Program-made: the position numbers and the translations under genes | Notes under the pieces: model-generated | Databases searched by the model: none | Seen by the model: the letters and a program-made list of their open reading frames with translations, nothing else | What the model was told of the DNA's origin: nothing | Source of the DNA: Pseudomonadota bacterium | Lineage (GTDB): Bacteria > Pseudomonadota > Gammaproteobacteria > Steroidobacterales > JBCBZW01 | Reading direction: 5' to 3' | DNA length: 50,881 nucleotides | Assembly (NCBI GenBank): GCA_039815145.1 | Contig: JBCBZW010000028.1 | Span: 1-50,881, forward strand | Part shown: positions 7,756 through 15,446 of the stretch, one piece after another | Layout of the letters: each line of letters begins with the position of its first letter | How positions within the stretch are numbered: the stretch's first letter is position 1

Positions 7756-9093
7756 TTACGCCATGGTCAGGCGCTTGATGGCGCGGGAGTCCTCGACGCG
7801 AGCGTCGCGGCGGGTCCAGAACAGGAAGCCCACCTGGAGGCTATCGGCGTACTTCTCGGCAAACCGAAGCATCTCGATACCACGCACAGCACGCACGCCG
7901 TAGCGGCTCAGCGCGCCGTAGACCACCGGCACGGTACCGGTCGCGATGTCCGGCATGTCCTGGTCCACCACGTACTGGTCACCGTCGATTGTCGGCGGCT
8001 CACCAAGCGCGATGTTCGGCTGCCAGAGCGGTCGGCCGCTGTCCGTCTCCGTGAACAGCTTCAGTACCTTCAGGGTGTTGTCGTTGAACACCCAGCGCGG
8101 GCCCATGCGGCGATAAGCCGGATCGACCTCGTGCTTGAGGTCGAGTAGCTCTTCGTAGGTGAACGCCGTCGCCGACACCGCGTCGACACCAGCGGCAGCG
8201 CCAATGGTCAGACCCTCGATGGTCGGTGTCGGTGCGCTTGGCCCGCCGCCGATCGCGTGGCGACTGGACAGGATGCGACCCAAACGCTCGGCGCCCTTGC
8301 CCTCGAGGTACTGCATGATGTTGATGTTCGCATCTTGCAGCAGGTTGAAGCTGACGCGGATGATCTTCGAAGTGAAGATGTACGACAGGTAGTTGATGAT
8401 TCCCAGGGTCTGGTCGGACTGCGACGCCTGCGCGTTCTCCGCAAGCTGTTCACCTACCTGGAAGTCGTCATCCTTCGGGACTGGCAACAGAGCACCGGTG
8501 GCCGTGGGGTAGAGCATCGGGCCATTCGGCTGACCGGCAAGGGCGCCGATCGCGTCATAGTCCTGCATCCCCAGAACGATCCGACCGGCCGACTCTTCGG
8601 TCACCGCGTAGCCGCCGGCAGTATCGGGCGTGGTGCCCTGGGCGCGAACTTCGTCCGGCACAGCGCCTGCGCGCTGCATCATGATGTTCCGCTGCTCTTC
8701 GTTACACGCGGTGATACCGCCACGCAGGAACACGTTGAACGCATCGCGCACGCGCGCCTCCGGATCTGCCGGGGGCTGGCCATTGGCGCTTCGCTCCTGG
8801 CTTGGGCCGATGCGACCGCTGGGGTTGCGGTCACCGGCTTCGCCGTATTCGTCACGAGCGTAGTCATCGACATCCTGCGCGTACGCCCGCGCTTCGTCCA
8901 TCATGGACTCGGTTGCCTCAATGCGCTGATCCAGATCCGAGCGCGCCTGGTGGAGGTTGTCCCAGGTCTGCTTCTCGTCAGCGTTGAAGCCGCGGTCTTC
9001 CTTCTCCGCACCGTCGTAGACCGTGCGCAGCTCGGTGTCGATCTTGTTGCGCTTCCCCTTGAGCTCGCGCAAGCGTTTCACTAGGTCCGTCAT
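7756..9093 (-). CDS. Major capsid protein (HK97 fold)
   Basis: I choose the ATG at 9093 because it follows AGAGGAAT with good spacing; the longer frame upstream has no such site. The 445-residue product has an N-terminal helical delta domain (residues 1-80, LVKRLRELKGKRNKI..EL, with coiled-coil heptads), a linker ending about residue 125, and a HK97-fold body with FTSKIIRVSFNLLQDANINIMQYLEGKGAERLGRILSSR (split here as typical P-domain helix) and the closing LRFAEKYADSLQVGFLFWTRRDARVED. The protease encoded next door would remove the delta domain during maturation. Note GGTPSAP-type loop here reads GGGPSAPTPTIEG. Confidence 0.93.
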   Translation of the reverse strand: MTDLVKRLRELKGKRNKIDTELRTVYDGAEKEDRGFNADEKQTWDNLHQARSDLDQRIEATESMMDEARAYAQDVDDYARDEYGEAGDRNPSGRIGPSQERSANGQPPADPEARVRDAFNVFLRGGITACNEEQRNIMMQRAGAVPDEVRAQGTTPDTAGGYAVTEESAGRIVLGMQDYDAIGALAGQPNGPMLYPTATGALLPVPKDDDFQVGEQLAENAQASQSDQTLGIINYLSYIFTSKIIRVSFNLLQDANINIMQYLEGKGAERLGRILSSRHAIGGGPSAPTPTIEGLTIGAAAGVDAVSATAFTYEELLDLKHEVDPAYRRMGPRWVFNDNTLKVLKLFTETDSGRPLWQPNIALGEPPTIDGDQYVVDQDMPDIATGTVPVVYGALSRYGVRAVRGIEMLRFAEKYADSLQVGFLFWTRRDARVEDSRAIKRLTMA

Positions 9094-9231
9094 TGCCCTA
9101 TTCCTCTGATGGTTGCTATCGGATAAACAACCGCGGTCAGACCTCATCAGGACCGTGCGCGGTCAATGCACGCGGCGAACCCTCAGCCCCTCATCAGAGG
9201 CCGATCCGTCGCGTGCAAGTTCGGTAAGGTG

Positions 9232-9903
9232 CTAGGCGCCGATTGACGCCAGGTACGCTGCTCGGCGCTCCATCGCGCCCTTGTAAAGATCGTTGTGGTC
9301 ACGGAGCTCGCCGAGCGCTTGGTCGAGGCCGCGGCGCGCGTGCTCAAGCCGCTCCGGGTAACACTGCGCGGGGGACAGCTGGGCCGCTCCGGAGCGCGCC
9401 TCGCTAGTCGTCTGGGTGTACGCAGGGAACGTGACGGGGGCCGTGTCGTAGAGACGGCTGATGCTCATCACTGTTCGGACGATGACACCGTCGTCGTCTT
9501 CGTCCCACTGGCTGCCGCCAGGCGCCACGCGGAACGCGAAGCTTGACTGGAAGATCTGGCGATCACGCAGGAGCGGCATGTAGGTGCGCCAAGCGGCGTT
9601 GTCCTCGGCCGGCGTGCACAGATACTCAAGCCCCGCATCGGACACTTCGAGATCGTGGTTGATCCCTGCACGGCCCAGTAGGCCCGCCGCCGTGTAGTCG
9701 TGGTTTGCCGCGCACACGGCGCCGTCCATATCGCAGTTTGCGAACGCGTCTCGGTGGATCACTTCCACGAAGCCACCGAGCGGGACGCTGCGCTGATCGA
9801 ACACCGTGGCGATACCTGCAACCTGCGTGCACTCACCTTCGGCGCGTACGCTGGGCTTGGCGCCCGCGTACCAACTGCTCATCCGGTACTCGGTGTCATT
9901 CAT
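9232..9903 (-). CDS. HK97-family prohead protease
   Basis: This 223-residue serine protease matures the capsid. Residues 26-40 (QVAGIATVFDQRSVPLGG) and EVIHRDAF near residues 46-53 are the standard S78-family N-terminus (i.GyaavfnevS..lgG..E.i.pgaF). The catalytic His is in AANHDYTA (about residue 67). The Ser is in QSSFAFRV (about residues 119-126). The third motif is the strand RLYDTAPVTFPAYTQTT (about 150-167). It overlaps the portal gene by four bases. The C-terminal 50 residues are helical and may be a scaffold-like tail. Confidence 0.92.
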   Translation of the reverse strand: MNDTEYRMSSWYAGAKPSVRAEGECTQVAGIATVFDQRSVPLGGFVEVIHRDAFANCDMDGAVCAANHDYTAAGLLGRAGINHDLEVSDAGLEYLCTPAEDNAAWRTYMPLLRDRQIFQSSFAFRVAPGGSQWDEDDDGVIVRTVMSISRLYDTAPVTFPAYTQTTSEARSGAAQLSPAQCYPERLEHARRGLDQALGELRDHNDLYKGAMERRAAYLASIGA

Positions 9904-11528
9904 GTCTCGGTGTCCTGGGTCAGTAGTTCGGCGACGGTCCGAGCAGTGAGCTCGGGCAGCTCGTGGCCTTCGGTAAACGCCTCGCGGCGTGCAGCCAGGA
10001 AGCTCCGCACAGCCTCAGCGGCGCTGGCTTCGGGCGCTCCGCATACGCGGGCAACGGTCTGGAATACGGGCAGCGCCTGGCGCTCCGCGATGTCCGCGTG
10101 CTTGGCGTCCCACCATTCGGCGCGACTCTCGCCGGCCTTGGCTTCGCGCCGCTCCAGCACCTCGACCAATTCCCGCACCACCGGCTGCACTGAATCCGGG
10201 TCGGCGAAACGCTGCACGGCGCTCGCTTCGCTCTCGGTCATCAGCGCTCGCTGTGCGCTCGGTTGCTGCTGCTGACCCTCGGGATCCATGTTCAGCGGGC
10301 GCAGGTAGTTGTCGAGTGCAGAGTCAGTAACGTTCCAGTGCTCGGCCTCGCGCGCCTCGTTGCGACTCATGAAGCCAGCGGTGATGCCCTTCTGGTAGGC
10401 CTCGAATCGAGTGGCGATGTCTCCACGCAGCAGCTCGTCGAGCTGGAAGCGGATGTAAAACCCGTCCGCGAGCTCCGTGCGCGTGAGCAGCTTGCGCATC
10501 AGCTCCTGCTCCCAGGAACGTACTAGGCGGTGCATGGTGTGTTTGACGAAGAACAGGTCCTGCTCTTCGATGTTGGAGAAGGTCGAGCGATCCATGTCGC
10601 CGACCATGTGCGGCGGCACACGGTAGTAGCCGCAGATCTCCGTGCGGATGTGCTTGGCCTGCTCCAGCAGCTGCGCGTCAGTGCCGGTCATGCCGGCCGA
10701 CTTGAAGCTCATCCCGCTTGGCAGTAGCGCGACGCGCCCCGTCTGTGACAGCTGCCCGTACGCCTTTCGCCAGTGGCTCAGGAACTCGTCGCGGGCCTCG
10801 GGGCTGGAGAACTTCCCCTCGGACTCGATAACGCCCGAGATGCCGCCGTTCGCAAAGGTGCGGGAAGCTCGCTCGCGCGCCGCGATGCCCGTGCCGATCG
10901 TCTCGCGAAGGAAACCGATGGGCGACTGACCCTCGATACCGTCGTAGGTGTGCCCCTTGATGTGCACGACCTCGCCAGGCAGGAAGCGGAACGACACGCC
11001 GTCGATCACCGTCTGATAAACCGGCGGGCGGCCGCCGCCTGGTCGAAGCATCGTGGTAGCGCTCGACTCAAGCGGGTACATCTCAACTGGCCGACCCTGG
11101 TTGTCAAAGTCGACGAACATGTACCCGGCACTATCCACCTGTCGCCACCACTCGACCACGCCCAGCGCGTCGAGGCTTGTCATCCAGGGGTTGGGCTCGA
11201 GGTTAAGTAGCCGCCACAATGGGTGCTCGGGAACTGATCGAGTCTGACGGTCACCGGTGCGTTGACGAACCTCCACCGGCAGCACGCTCAGTGACTGCGA
11301 CAGGACGTTCACGCAAGCCGCCACAGTAGAAAGGCGCAGCGCGTTTTCGCGATTGACGGTGACACCCGCCGACGTAGGACCCGCGCCCAGGATCGACAGC
11401 AACGACGGATCGGTCAGCGTGAGTCCGGTGATGTCGCCACTGTAGTTGGTAGTCGAGCGGGCCTCTGCGGGATGGGGTATCCGTGCATTGCAACTCGACT
11501 GCCAACGCTGTAGCTCAGTAATGTTCAC
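9900..11528 (-). CDS. Portal protein (HK97 family)
   Basis: This 542-residue protein forms the dodecameric portal. Conserved blocks are AGVTVNRENALRLSTVAACVNVLSQSLSVLPVEV (residues about 54-87, cut here into typical v..a..avyacv...a.siaslP), HPLWRLLNLEPNPWMT (about 100-115), VVHIKGHTYDGIEGQSPIG (about 187-205), ASRTFANGGISGVIE and the helix ICGYYRVPPHMVGDMDRSTFSNIEEQ (about 296-322). The ATG overlaps the terminase stop by four bases. The C-terminal extension (about 415-542) is longer than in HK97 and Gln/Ala-rich. Confidence 0.93.
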   Translation of the reverse strand: MNITELQRWQSSCNARIPHPAEARSTTNYSGDITGLTLTDPSLLSILGAGPTSAGVTVNRENALRLSTVAACVNVLSQSLSVLPVEVRQRTGDRQTRSVPEHPLWRLLNLEPNPWMTSLDALGVVEWWRQVDSAGYMFVDFDNQGRPVEMYPLESSATTMLRPGGGRPPVYQTVIDGVSFRFLPGEVVHIKGHTYDGIEGQSPIGFLRETIGTGIAARERASRTFANGGISGVIESEGKFSSPEARDEFLSHWRKAYGQLSQTGRVALLPSGMSFKSAGMTGTDAQLLEQAKHIRTEICGYYRVPPHMVGDMDRSTFSNIEEQDLFFVKHTMHRLVRSWEQELMRKLLTRTELADGFYIRFQLDELLRGDIATRFEAYQKGITAGFMSRNEAREAEHWNVTDSALDNYLRPLNMDPEGQQQQPSAQRALMTESEASAVQRFADPDSVQPVVRELVEVLERREAKAGESRAEWWDAKHADIAERQALPVFQTVARVCGAPEASAAEAVRSFLAARREAFTEGHELPELTARTVAELLTQDTET

Positions 11529-13264
11529 GCGATGATCAACTCGCCGTCGTAGACCGGCCCAGAGTCGTCATTCATCCATCCAGCCACTGCCATGATTGTG
11601 GCGACGCCCGCATCGATCTTTCCGTTCGAGCCGTCGCGGTCGGGCTTGATGTTGCCCGCGGGGTCGCTCTTGGCCTTGATGTTCTCTAGGCAGTAGCTCA
11701 ACACGGGGTCTCCTCCACCATTCACGACGCGACGTAGCACTAGGCGCTCGAGTTCTTTCATCGGCGCGGACAGGGAGCCGAAGCCCTGCCGGCACTGCTG
11801 CAGATCCAGGTCGCCGTCCTCGCTGAGGTTGTTTACCAGCGGGCCCGCATTCCAGGGATCGAACAGCAGCGTTCGTAGGTCGAGCACTTCGGCGAACTCG
11901 CGAACGCCCTGCTCGACGATGTTGTAGTCGGTGACGTTGCCCGGCGTGACCGTGAGCCAACCGGCATCGCGCCACGCGGCATAGGCGCTTGAGCCTCCGC
12001 ACTCCCGCCAGTTCGTGATCGCCCACTCGGGTACCCATACCCTGGCGAGCAAGTCGAACTGGCCGTCGCCGTCGGGCAGCAGAGCCACGAGTGCGGTCAT
12101 GTCTCGCGTGCTTGCGAGGTCGAGCCCCCCGTAGGCGATCCGCCCGCGGCACGACTCCAGCGTCACGGGCCTGCTCTCCGTGGTGCGCCACTCGGTGACC
12201 GGTAACCAGGCGACGCTCGCCGTGGTCCAGACGTTCATCTCCTTTGTCAGGAAGTGGTTACGCGTGGATGGTTGTCGGCGGGCGGTTGCGGCTGCGTCCT
12301 CGAGGTGACTCGATCCCTTGATCGTGCCTAGCCCCGGGTTGGCCTTCGCCCAACTCTTCGGATCGAACGGGTCATCCGGCTCTGCATCACCAGCGACATC
12401 GCCGTACCCGTCGAGCGTATACACCGCGCACAGGAAGCTATCGTCTTGCGTTCCGTCGCCGCGATCGAATCCCTGGAGCACACGGACGGCGTCCTGCCGC
12501 AGCTCGTAGCACGGCCCCGACACATCGAAGCCAGCGGTGGTGATGTACACCGTGAGCGGTTGCGACCTCGCGCCCATGCCCGTTTGCAGCACCTGCGCGA
12601 TGCCGCTGTCCTTGTGGGCGTGGTACTCGTCGATAAGCGCGGCATGCGGGTTCAGGCCATCCTCCGTGTTGGAGTCGCGGCCGAGCGGCACCCACATGCC
12701 ATTGCTGTTCGGGTAAGCGATCGAGCCGATCACCTGACGCCGCGTCTCCGCCTTGGGGAAGACGACGAGTTCTTTGTTGAGCAACGGCGAGCGCCGCGAC
12801 ATCACGCGTGCCGCCTTGTGGCTCAGGTTGGCCTGGTCCTTCTTGGTGGCCGCGGAGTAGATCTCCGGCGCGTCCTCGCCGTCGCAGGTGAGCATGTAGA
12901 GCCCCTGCCCTGCCATCAGCGCGGTCTTCCCGTTCTTGCGAGCGACCTCGAGGTAGGTCGTTCGAAACCGCCGGGTGCCATCCGCCCGCAGCCAACCGAA
13001 CGTCTGCGCGAGCCACCACTGCTGCCAGGGATCCAGCTGGAACGGTGCATCCTTGTTCGGGAGCCGTAGCCCTCGCGCAAAGAAGTCGAGCACGCACTCG
13101 GCGGCGTCGACGTCGAACCGCAGTCCGCGCTCGTGCCCGTGCTCGAGGTCGTGGTAGAAGCGCTCAACAGCGCGGCGGATCAGGTAGCCAACGATGACGG
13201 TGCCGTCTAGAACACCCTCGCAGTACTCGGTGACCGCGGCCATCCCTGACCGCTGTTCGCTCAT
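11525..13264 (-). CDS. terL: Terminase large subunit
   Basis: This 579-residue protein is the packaging ATPase and nuclease. The ATPase half has the deviant Walker A VARKNGKT (residues 107-114) and the Walker B ALIDEYHAH (209-217); the strand IYSAATKKDQA (135-145) is the usual motif following Walker A in the HK97-type (TerL_ATPase) group. The nuclease half begins with GGLDLASTRDMTALV (about 370-384, metal-binding Asp) and has a second Asp in LLFDPWNA and a third in KIDAGVATIMAV near the C-terminus. It overlaps terS and portal by four bases each. Confidence 0.95.
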   Translation of the reverse strand: MSEQRSGMAAVTEYCEGVLDGTVIVGYLIRRAVERFYHDLEHGHERGLRFDVDAAECVLDFFARGLRLPNKDAPFQLDPWQQWWLAQTFGWLRADGTRRFRTTYLEVARKNGKTALMAGQGLYMLTCDGEDAPEIYSAATKKDQANLSHKAARVMSRRSPLLNKELVVFPKAETRRQVIGSIAYPNSNGMWVPLGRDSNTEDGLNPHAALIDEYHAHKDSGIAQVLQTGMGARSQPLTVYITTAGFDVSGPCYELRQDAVRVLQGFDRGDGTQDDSFLCAVYTLDGYGDVAGDAEPDDPFDPKSWAKANPGLGTIKGSSHLEDAAATARRQPSTRNHFLTKEMNVWTTASVAWLPVTEWRTTESRPVTLESCRGRIAYGGLDLASTRDMTALVALLPDGDGQFDLLARVWVPEWAITNWRECGGSSAYAAWRDAGWLTVTPGNVTDYNIVEQGVREFAEVLDLRTLLFDPWNAGPLVNNLSEDGDLDLQQCRQGFGSLSAPMKELERLVLRRVVNGGGDPVLSYCLENIKAKSDPAGNIKPDRDGSNGKIDAGVATIMAVAGWMNDDSGPVYDGELIIA

Positions 13265-13743
13265 TTCGCTCGCTTGAAGTCCTGCAGCGACGGACCGTCT
13301 TCGCCCTTGTCGGCCTTGGTGAGCGTGGCGCGGCCGCTCGGCGTCAGCCCGAACTGAGCGAGCATCGACACCACGCGCTTGTAGGTCTCATTCCGGGTTG
13401 TGTACGCCGGGTTCCGAGACTGGTCACCCTTCTCGTTGACGTAGGAGCGACCCTCCGCCTCGATGTCCTGGCCCGTCAGTAGGTACTCGGCGAAGGAGAT
13501 GGCGCACATGGCGAGCGCGTCGATGTCGCGCTCCGTCATCAGGGCGATCTCCGCCCAGCGTTCGAAGTGCGGCACGGCCGCCGGGTACGCGTTTTGTAGC
13601 CACTCCGGCGGGGCCGGCGGCTCAGTGAGCGCTACGTCGTCCTCGCCGGCGCGATCGCCGTGACGGTCGGTGCGCTTGCCGCCGCTCGCCGCAAGCAGCA
13701 GGTGCGGCTTCCTGGGCCGCCCTCCGATGCCTTTACGGCTCAT
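13261..13743 (-). CDS. terS: Terminase small subunit (P27 family)
   Basis: This 160-residue protein recognises the packaging site. It opens with RKGIGGRPRKPHLLLAASGGKRTDR (split typical of P27 family, GRkp.P..l...G), followed by PPAPPEWLQNAYPAAVPHFERWAEI and ERDIDALAMCAISFAEYL, the conserved P27 helices. The C-terminus reads NPAYTTRNETYKRVVSMLAQFGLTPSGRATL, again the family ending. The ATG is preceded by AGGAG at eight bases. It couples to terL through a four-base overlap. Confidence 0.92.
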   Translation of the reverse strand: MSRKGIGGRPRKPHLLLAASGGKRTDRHGDRAGEDDVALTEPPAPPEWLQNAYPAAVPHFERWAEIALMTERDIDALAMCAISFAEYLLTGQDIEAEGRSYVNEKGDQSRNPAYTTRNETYKRVVSMLAQFGLTPSGRATLTKADKGEDGPSLQDFKRAK

Positions 13744-13833
13744 TTGTAAGCTCCTGATTCCTTTGGGGGTTCAGTTTTGCCCAAAAATTTAACTCACCAC
13801 CGGGCGGTCTCTGGGCAAGGGCCCGCAGGGATT
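13744..13833. other. Gap upstream of terS, possible cos region
   Basis: This short intergenic stretch is the likely neighbourhood of the packaging origin, since small terminases bind near their own gene in cos phages and an HNH nuclease gene lies upstream. It holds a 7-bp inverted repeat, TTGCCCA at 13777-13783 and TGGGCAA at 13812-13818, with an A/T-rich patch (13783-13791) and the GC-rich cccgcaggg just outside. I cannot identify a specific cohesive end. Confidence 0.25.
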
Positions 13834-14751
13834 TCACGCCCCTACCCCTCCTTCGTCCTCCGGGTCTTCAAACACCTCAAGTTCGTCTTGACCGATTGCG
13901 AACCTAAAATAGTGCACATCACGTGCGTAGACTTTTGCTCGATGCACGTACGCGTCAAGGAAGTAACTATCTGCAAGCCGGGCACCACGCAGATCTGCGC
14001 CCATCAGAAAGGCTCCACTCAAATGGATGCGTCCAGGTAGATCGACCAACTTCGCCCCCACTAGCCAAGCCCCTTCAAGATCGATCGACTGCCTCTGAGA
14101 CTTAGAGCGTCGCAAAGCAAGAGTGATCCGGATGTGAACAGCCATTACAATGAGTGCTGACGTTCTAAGCTGATCGCGATGCTCAACAGGCGAAAGACGC
14201 TCCTTCTCAAGCTCCTTGCTGCACATTCGAACGAACGTCTCTAGCACGAACTCAGTGGTCGTCAGGTACTCTAACTCCTGCTCCACCAGTCGCGAAATGA
14301 TCAGGAGTCCTGCATGCCTAAGAATTTCGCTGTCGCCTGCTAGCATCGAACACGCCGACTGGAATCGATCGATATTCTGAGCGTGTTTGGCCAACACGAG
14401 TTGCGCCTGGGCCGTCTTAGACTGATCTTGCGAACTTGAAAGCAACTTGTTCGCGGTATCGGCCTGATTTGCCGCCGTCTCCGCTTGCTTGTTCGAAATA
14501 TCAGTCTGCCGGCTAGCCAACCACAAGCGCCATATGAGCAGGGGAAGTCCGATCGTAAGCGCGAGGTTGCGCACCTCCTCATCGTTAGTCTTCCAGAACC
14601 CCCAAAGATCCTGCACGCACTCAGTTACAAGCCCTAGCCCCCACTCGATCAAAGTCCCTAGCCCCCACTCGACAAACACCCCGAACACAAGCCAAGCCTC
14701 AAACACTACGATGCTCTCCATTCGCAGGTCATGCGAGAGCAAGTATGCCAT
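13834..14751 (-). CDS. Membrane-anchored pentapeptide-repeat protein (cargo)
   Basis: I start at an ATG giving 305 residues; the frame continues upstream but there it lies antiparallel to the HNH gene. No clear ribosome-binding site is visible. Hydrophobic segments lie at about residues 12-45 and 60-80 (ALTIGLPLLIWRLWLAS), then a coiled-coil stretch rich in Gln/Ala/Asn. A conserved-looking block follows, DRFQSACSMLAGDSEILRHAGLLIISRL, which resembles the block after the membrane segment in the second pentapeptide protein at 32951-34078. The end has a few pentapeptides (SGAFLMGADLRGARLADS). Base composition is visibly lower in GC than in the flanking phage genes. It separates the HNH gene from terS. 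Role unknown; a lysogen-expressed defence or exclusion protein is a guess. Confidence 0.68.
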   Translation of the reverse strand: MAYLLSHDLRMESIVVFEAWLVFGVFVEWGLGTLIEWGLGLVTECVQDLWGFWKTNDEEVRNLALTIGLPLLIWRLWLASRQTDISNKQAETAANQADTANKLLSSSQDQSKTAQAQLVLAKHAQNIDRFQSACSMLAGDSEILRHAGLLIISRLVEQELEYLTTTEFVLETFVRMCSKELEKERLSPVEHRDQLRTSALIVMAVHIRITLALRRSKSQRQSIDLEGAWLVGAKLVDLPGRIHLSGAFLMGADLRGARLADSYFLDAYVHRAKVYARDVHYFRFAIGQDELEVFEDPEDEGGVGA

Positions 14752-14776
14752 CGAGGCGACTTGGGCGGGATTCGGC

Positions 14777-15055
14777 CTACATGTCCACCGTCCGCGTCTT
14801 GTAGCTATGGCACCGCTTGCACAGCGCCTGCAGGTTGGCCCAGTCGAGCCGAGCTCCACCCGACCGGATGGTCCGCATGTGATCCACTTCGGTGGCCGGG
14901 TCGCCGTTGCACTTCCACTTGCCCTGACACACCGGGTGCTCGACCAGGAAGGCCGATCGCGTCTTGCGCCAGGTGTTGTCGTAGCCGCGCCGTGCCGCGC
15001 ACTTACGTGAGCGACCAGGACGCTTAGGCTTGAACGATCCCGGGGTAACGGGCAC
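14777..15055 (-). CDS. HNH endonuclease
   Basis: This 92-residue protein starts with GTG directly after the TAG of the preceding gene. Its HNH core is visible: CQGKWKCNGDPATEVDHMRTIRSGG (about residues 44-68) with the metal-binding D-H at EVDHM, then DWANLQALCKRCHSYKTR, where N-L-Q-A-L-C-K-R-C-H is the typical second half with the paired zinc Cys pairs CxxxxxxC and CKRC. Small HNH proteins of this type (HK97 gp74-like) cooperate with terminase in cos cleavage. Here a cargo gene lies between it and terS. Confidence 0.92.
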   Translation of the reverse strand: MPVTPGSFKPKRPGRSRKCAARRGYDNTWRKTRSAFLVEHPVCQGKWKCNGDPATEVDHMRTIRSGGARLDWANLQALCKRCHSYKTRTVDM

Positions 15056-15256
15056 CTAGGGCGCAGCCCCCGCGCCGCCAGCCGCACGAAGCGCCTCAAC
15101 CTTCGGCTCGAGCGCACGCACCTTGGTGACGATAGTAGCCATGCGATCGAGGATGGCGCCGGCCTCGTCGGCCCCGCCCTCCAACACATCGAGGGCGTAG
15201 TTCACGTGGCCTACAGCGTCAGCCACGATTGCTTTCGGTTCGTCCCTGCCGCTCAT
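15056..15256 (-). CDS. Small helical phage protein, unknown
   Basis: This 66-residue protein starts at an ATG inside the end of the preceding small membrane protein (38-base overlap) and ends immediately before the HNH gene. It is predicted to be helical with an Ala/Glu/Leu pattern suited to a short coiled coil (VNYALDVLEGGADEAGAILDRM, then VRALEPKVEALRAAGG, split in two helices). It has no signal or membrane segment. Placed after a one-pass membrane protein it could be a lysis accessory, but the family is not recognised. Confidence 0.5.
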   Translation of the reverse strand: MSGRDEPKAIVADAVGHVNYALDVLEGGADEAGAILDRMATIVTKVRALEPKVEALRAAGGAGAAP

Positions 15257-15446
15257 TGATGGCGACCTCCATACTTGCGGTGAATTTGGTTGGTAGCGCC
15301 GCTATACGAACAGCGCATTGCTTGATGTCTGGCCAGGCGCGGATGATCTCCAAGGCGATGGACCCGTACCGCCAGAGCAGACACCCGAGGACTGAGCACA
15401 TGACGATGGTGAGCACGTCGGCCACCAGAGCAATGGCTTGGATCAT
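15219..15446 (-). CDS. Small one-pass membrane protein, holin-like candidate
   Basis: This 75-residue protein has one strong hydrophobic segment (about residues 3-28, IALVADVLTIVMCSVLGCLLWRY) followed by a more polar tail with charged C-terminus (NERQGRTESNRG). The ATG overlaps the tail-fibre stop by four bases. Small membrane proteins between fibres and packaging genes often act in lysis, but nothing in the sequence proves it and no canonical endolysin adjoins. Treat holin as a hypothesis. Confidence 0.5.
   Translation of the reverse strand: MIQAIALVADVLTIVMCSVLGCLLWRYGSIALEIIRAWPDIKQCAVRIAALPTKFTASMEVAINERQGRTESNRG

Noticed and set aside
9094-9231. CCTGATGAGG and CCTCTGATGAGG segments between protease and capsid genes, recalling the CUGAUGAG core of hammerhead ribozymes
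   Set aside because: The obligatory GAAA segment and closing stems are missing on both copies, so no ribozyme is supported.
14752-15189. Upstream extension of the pentapeptide protein frame (to 451 residues)
   Set aside because: It overlaps the HNH gene completely in another frame and its sequence is Arg/Ser/Pro-rich shadow translation.
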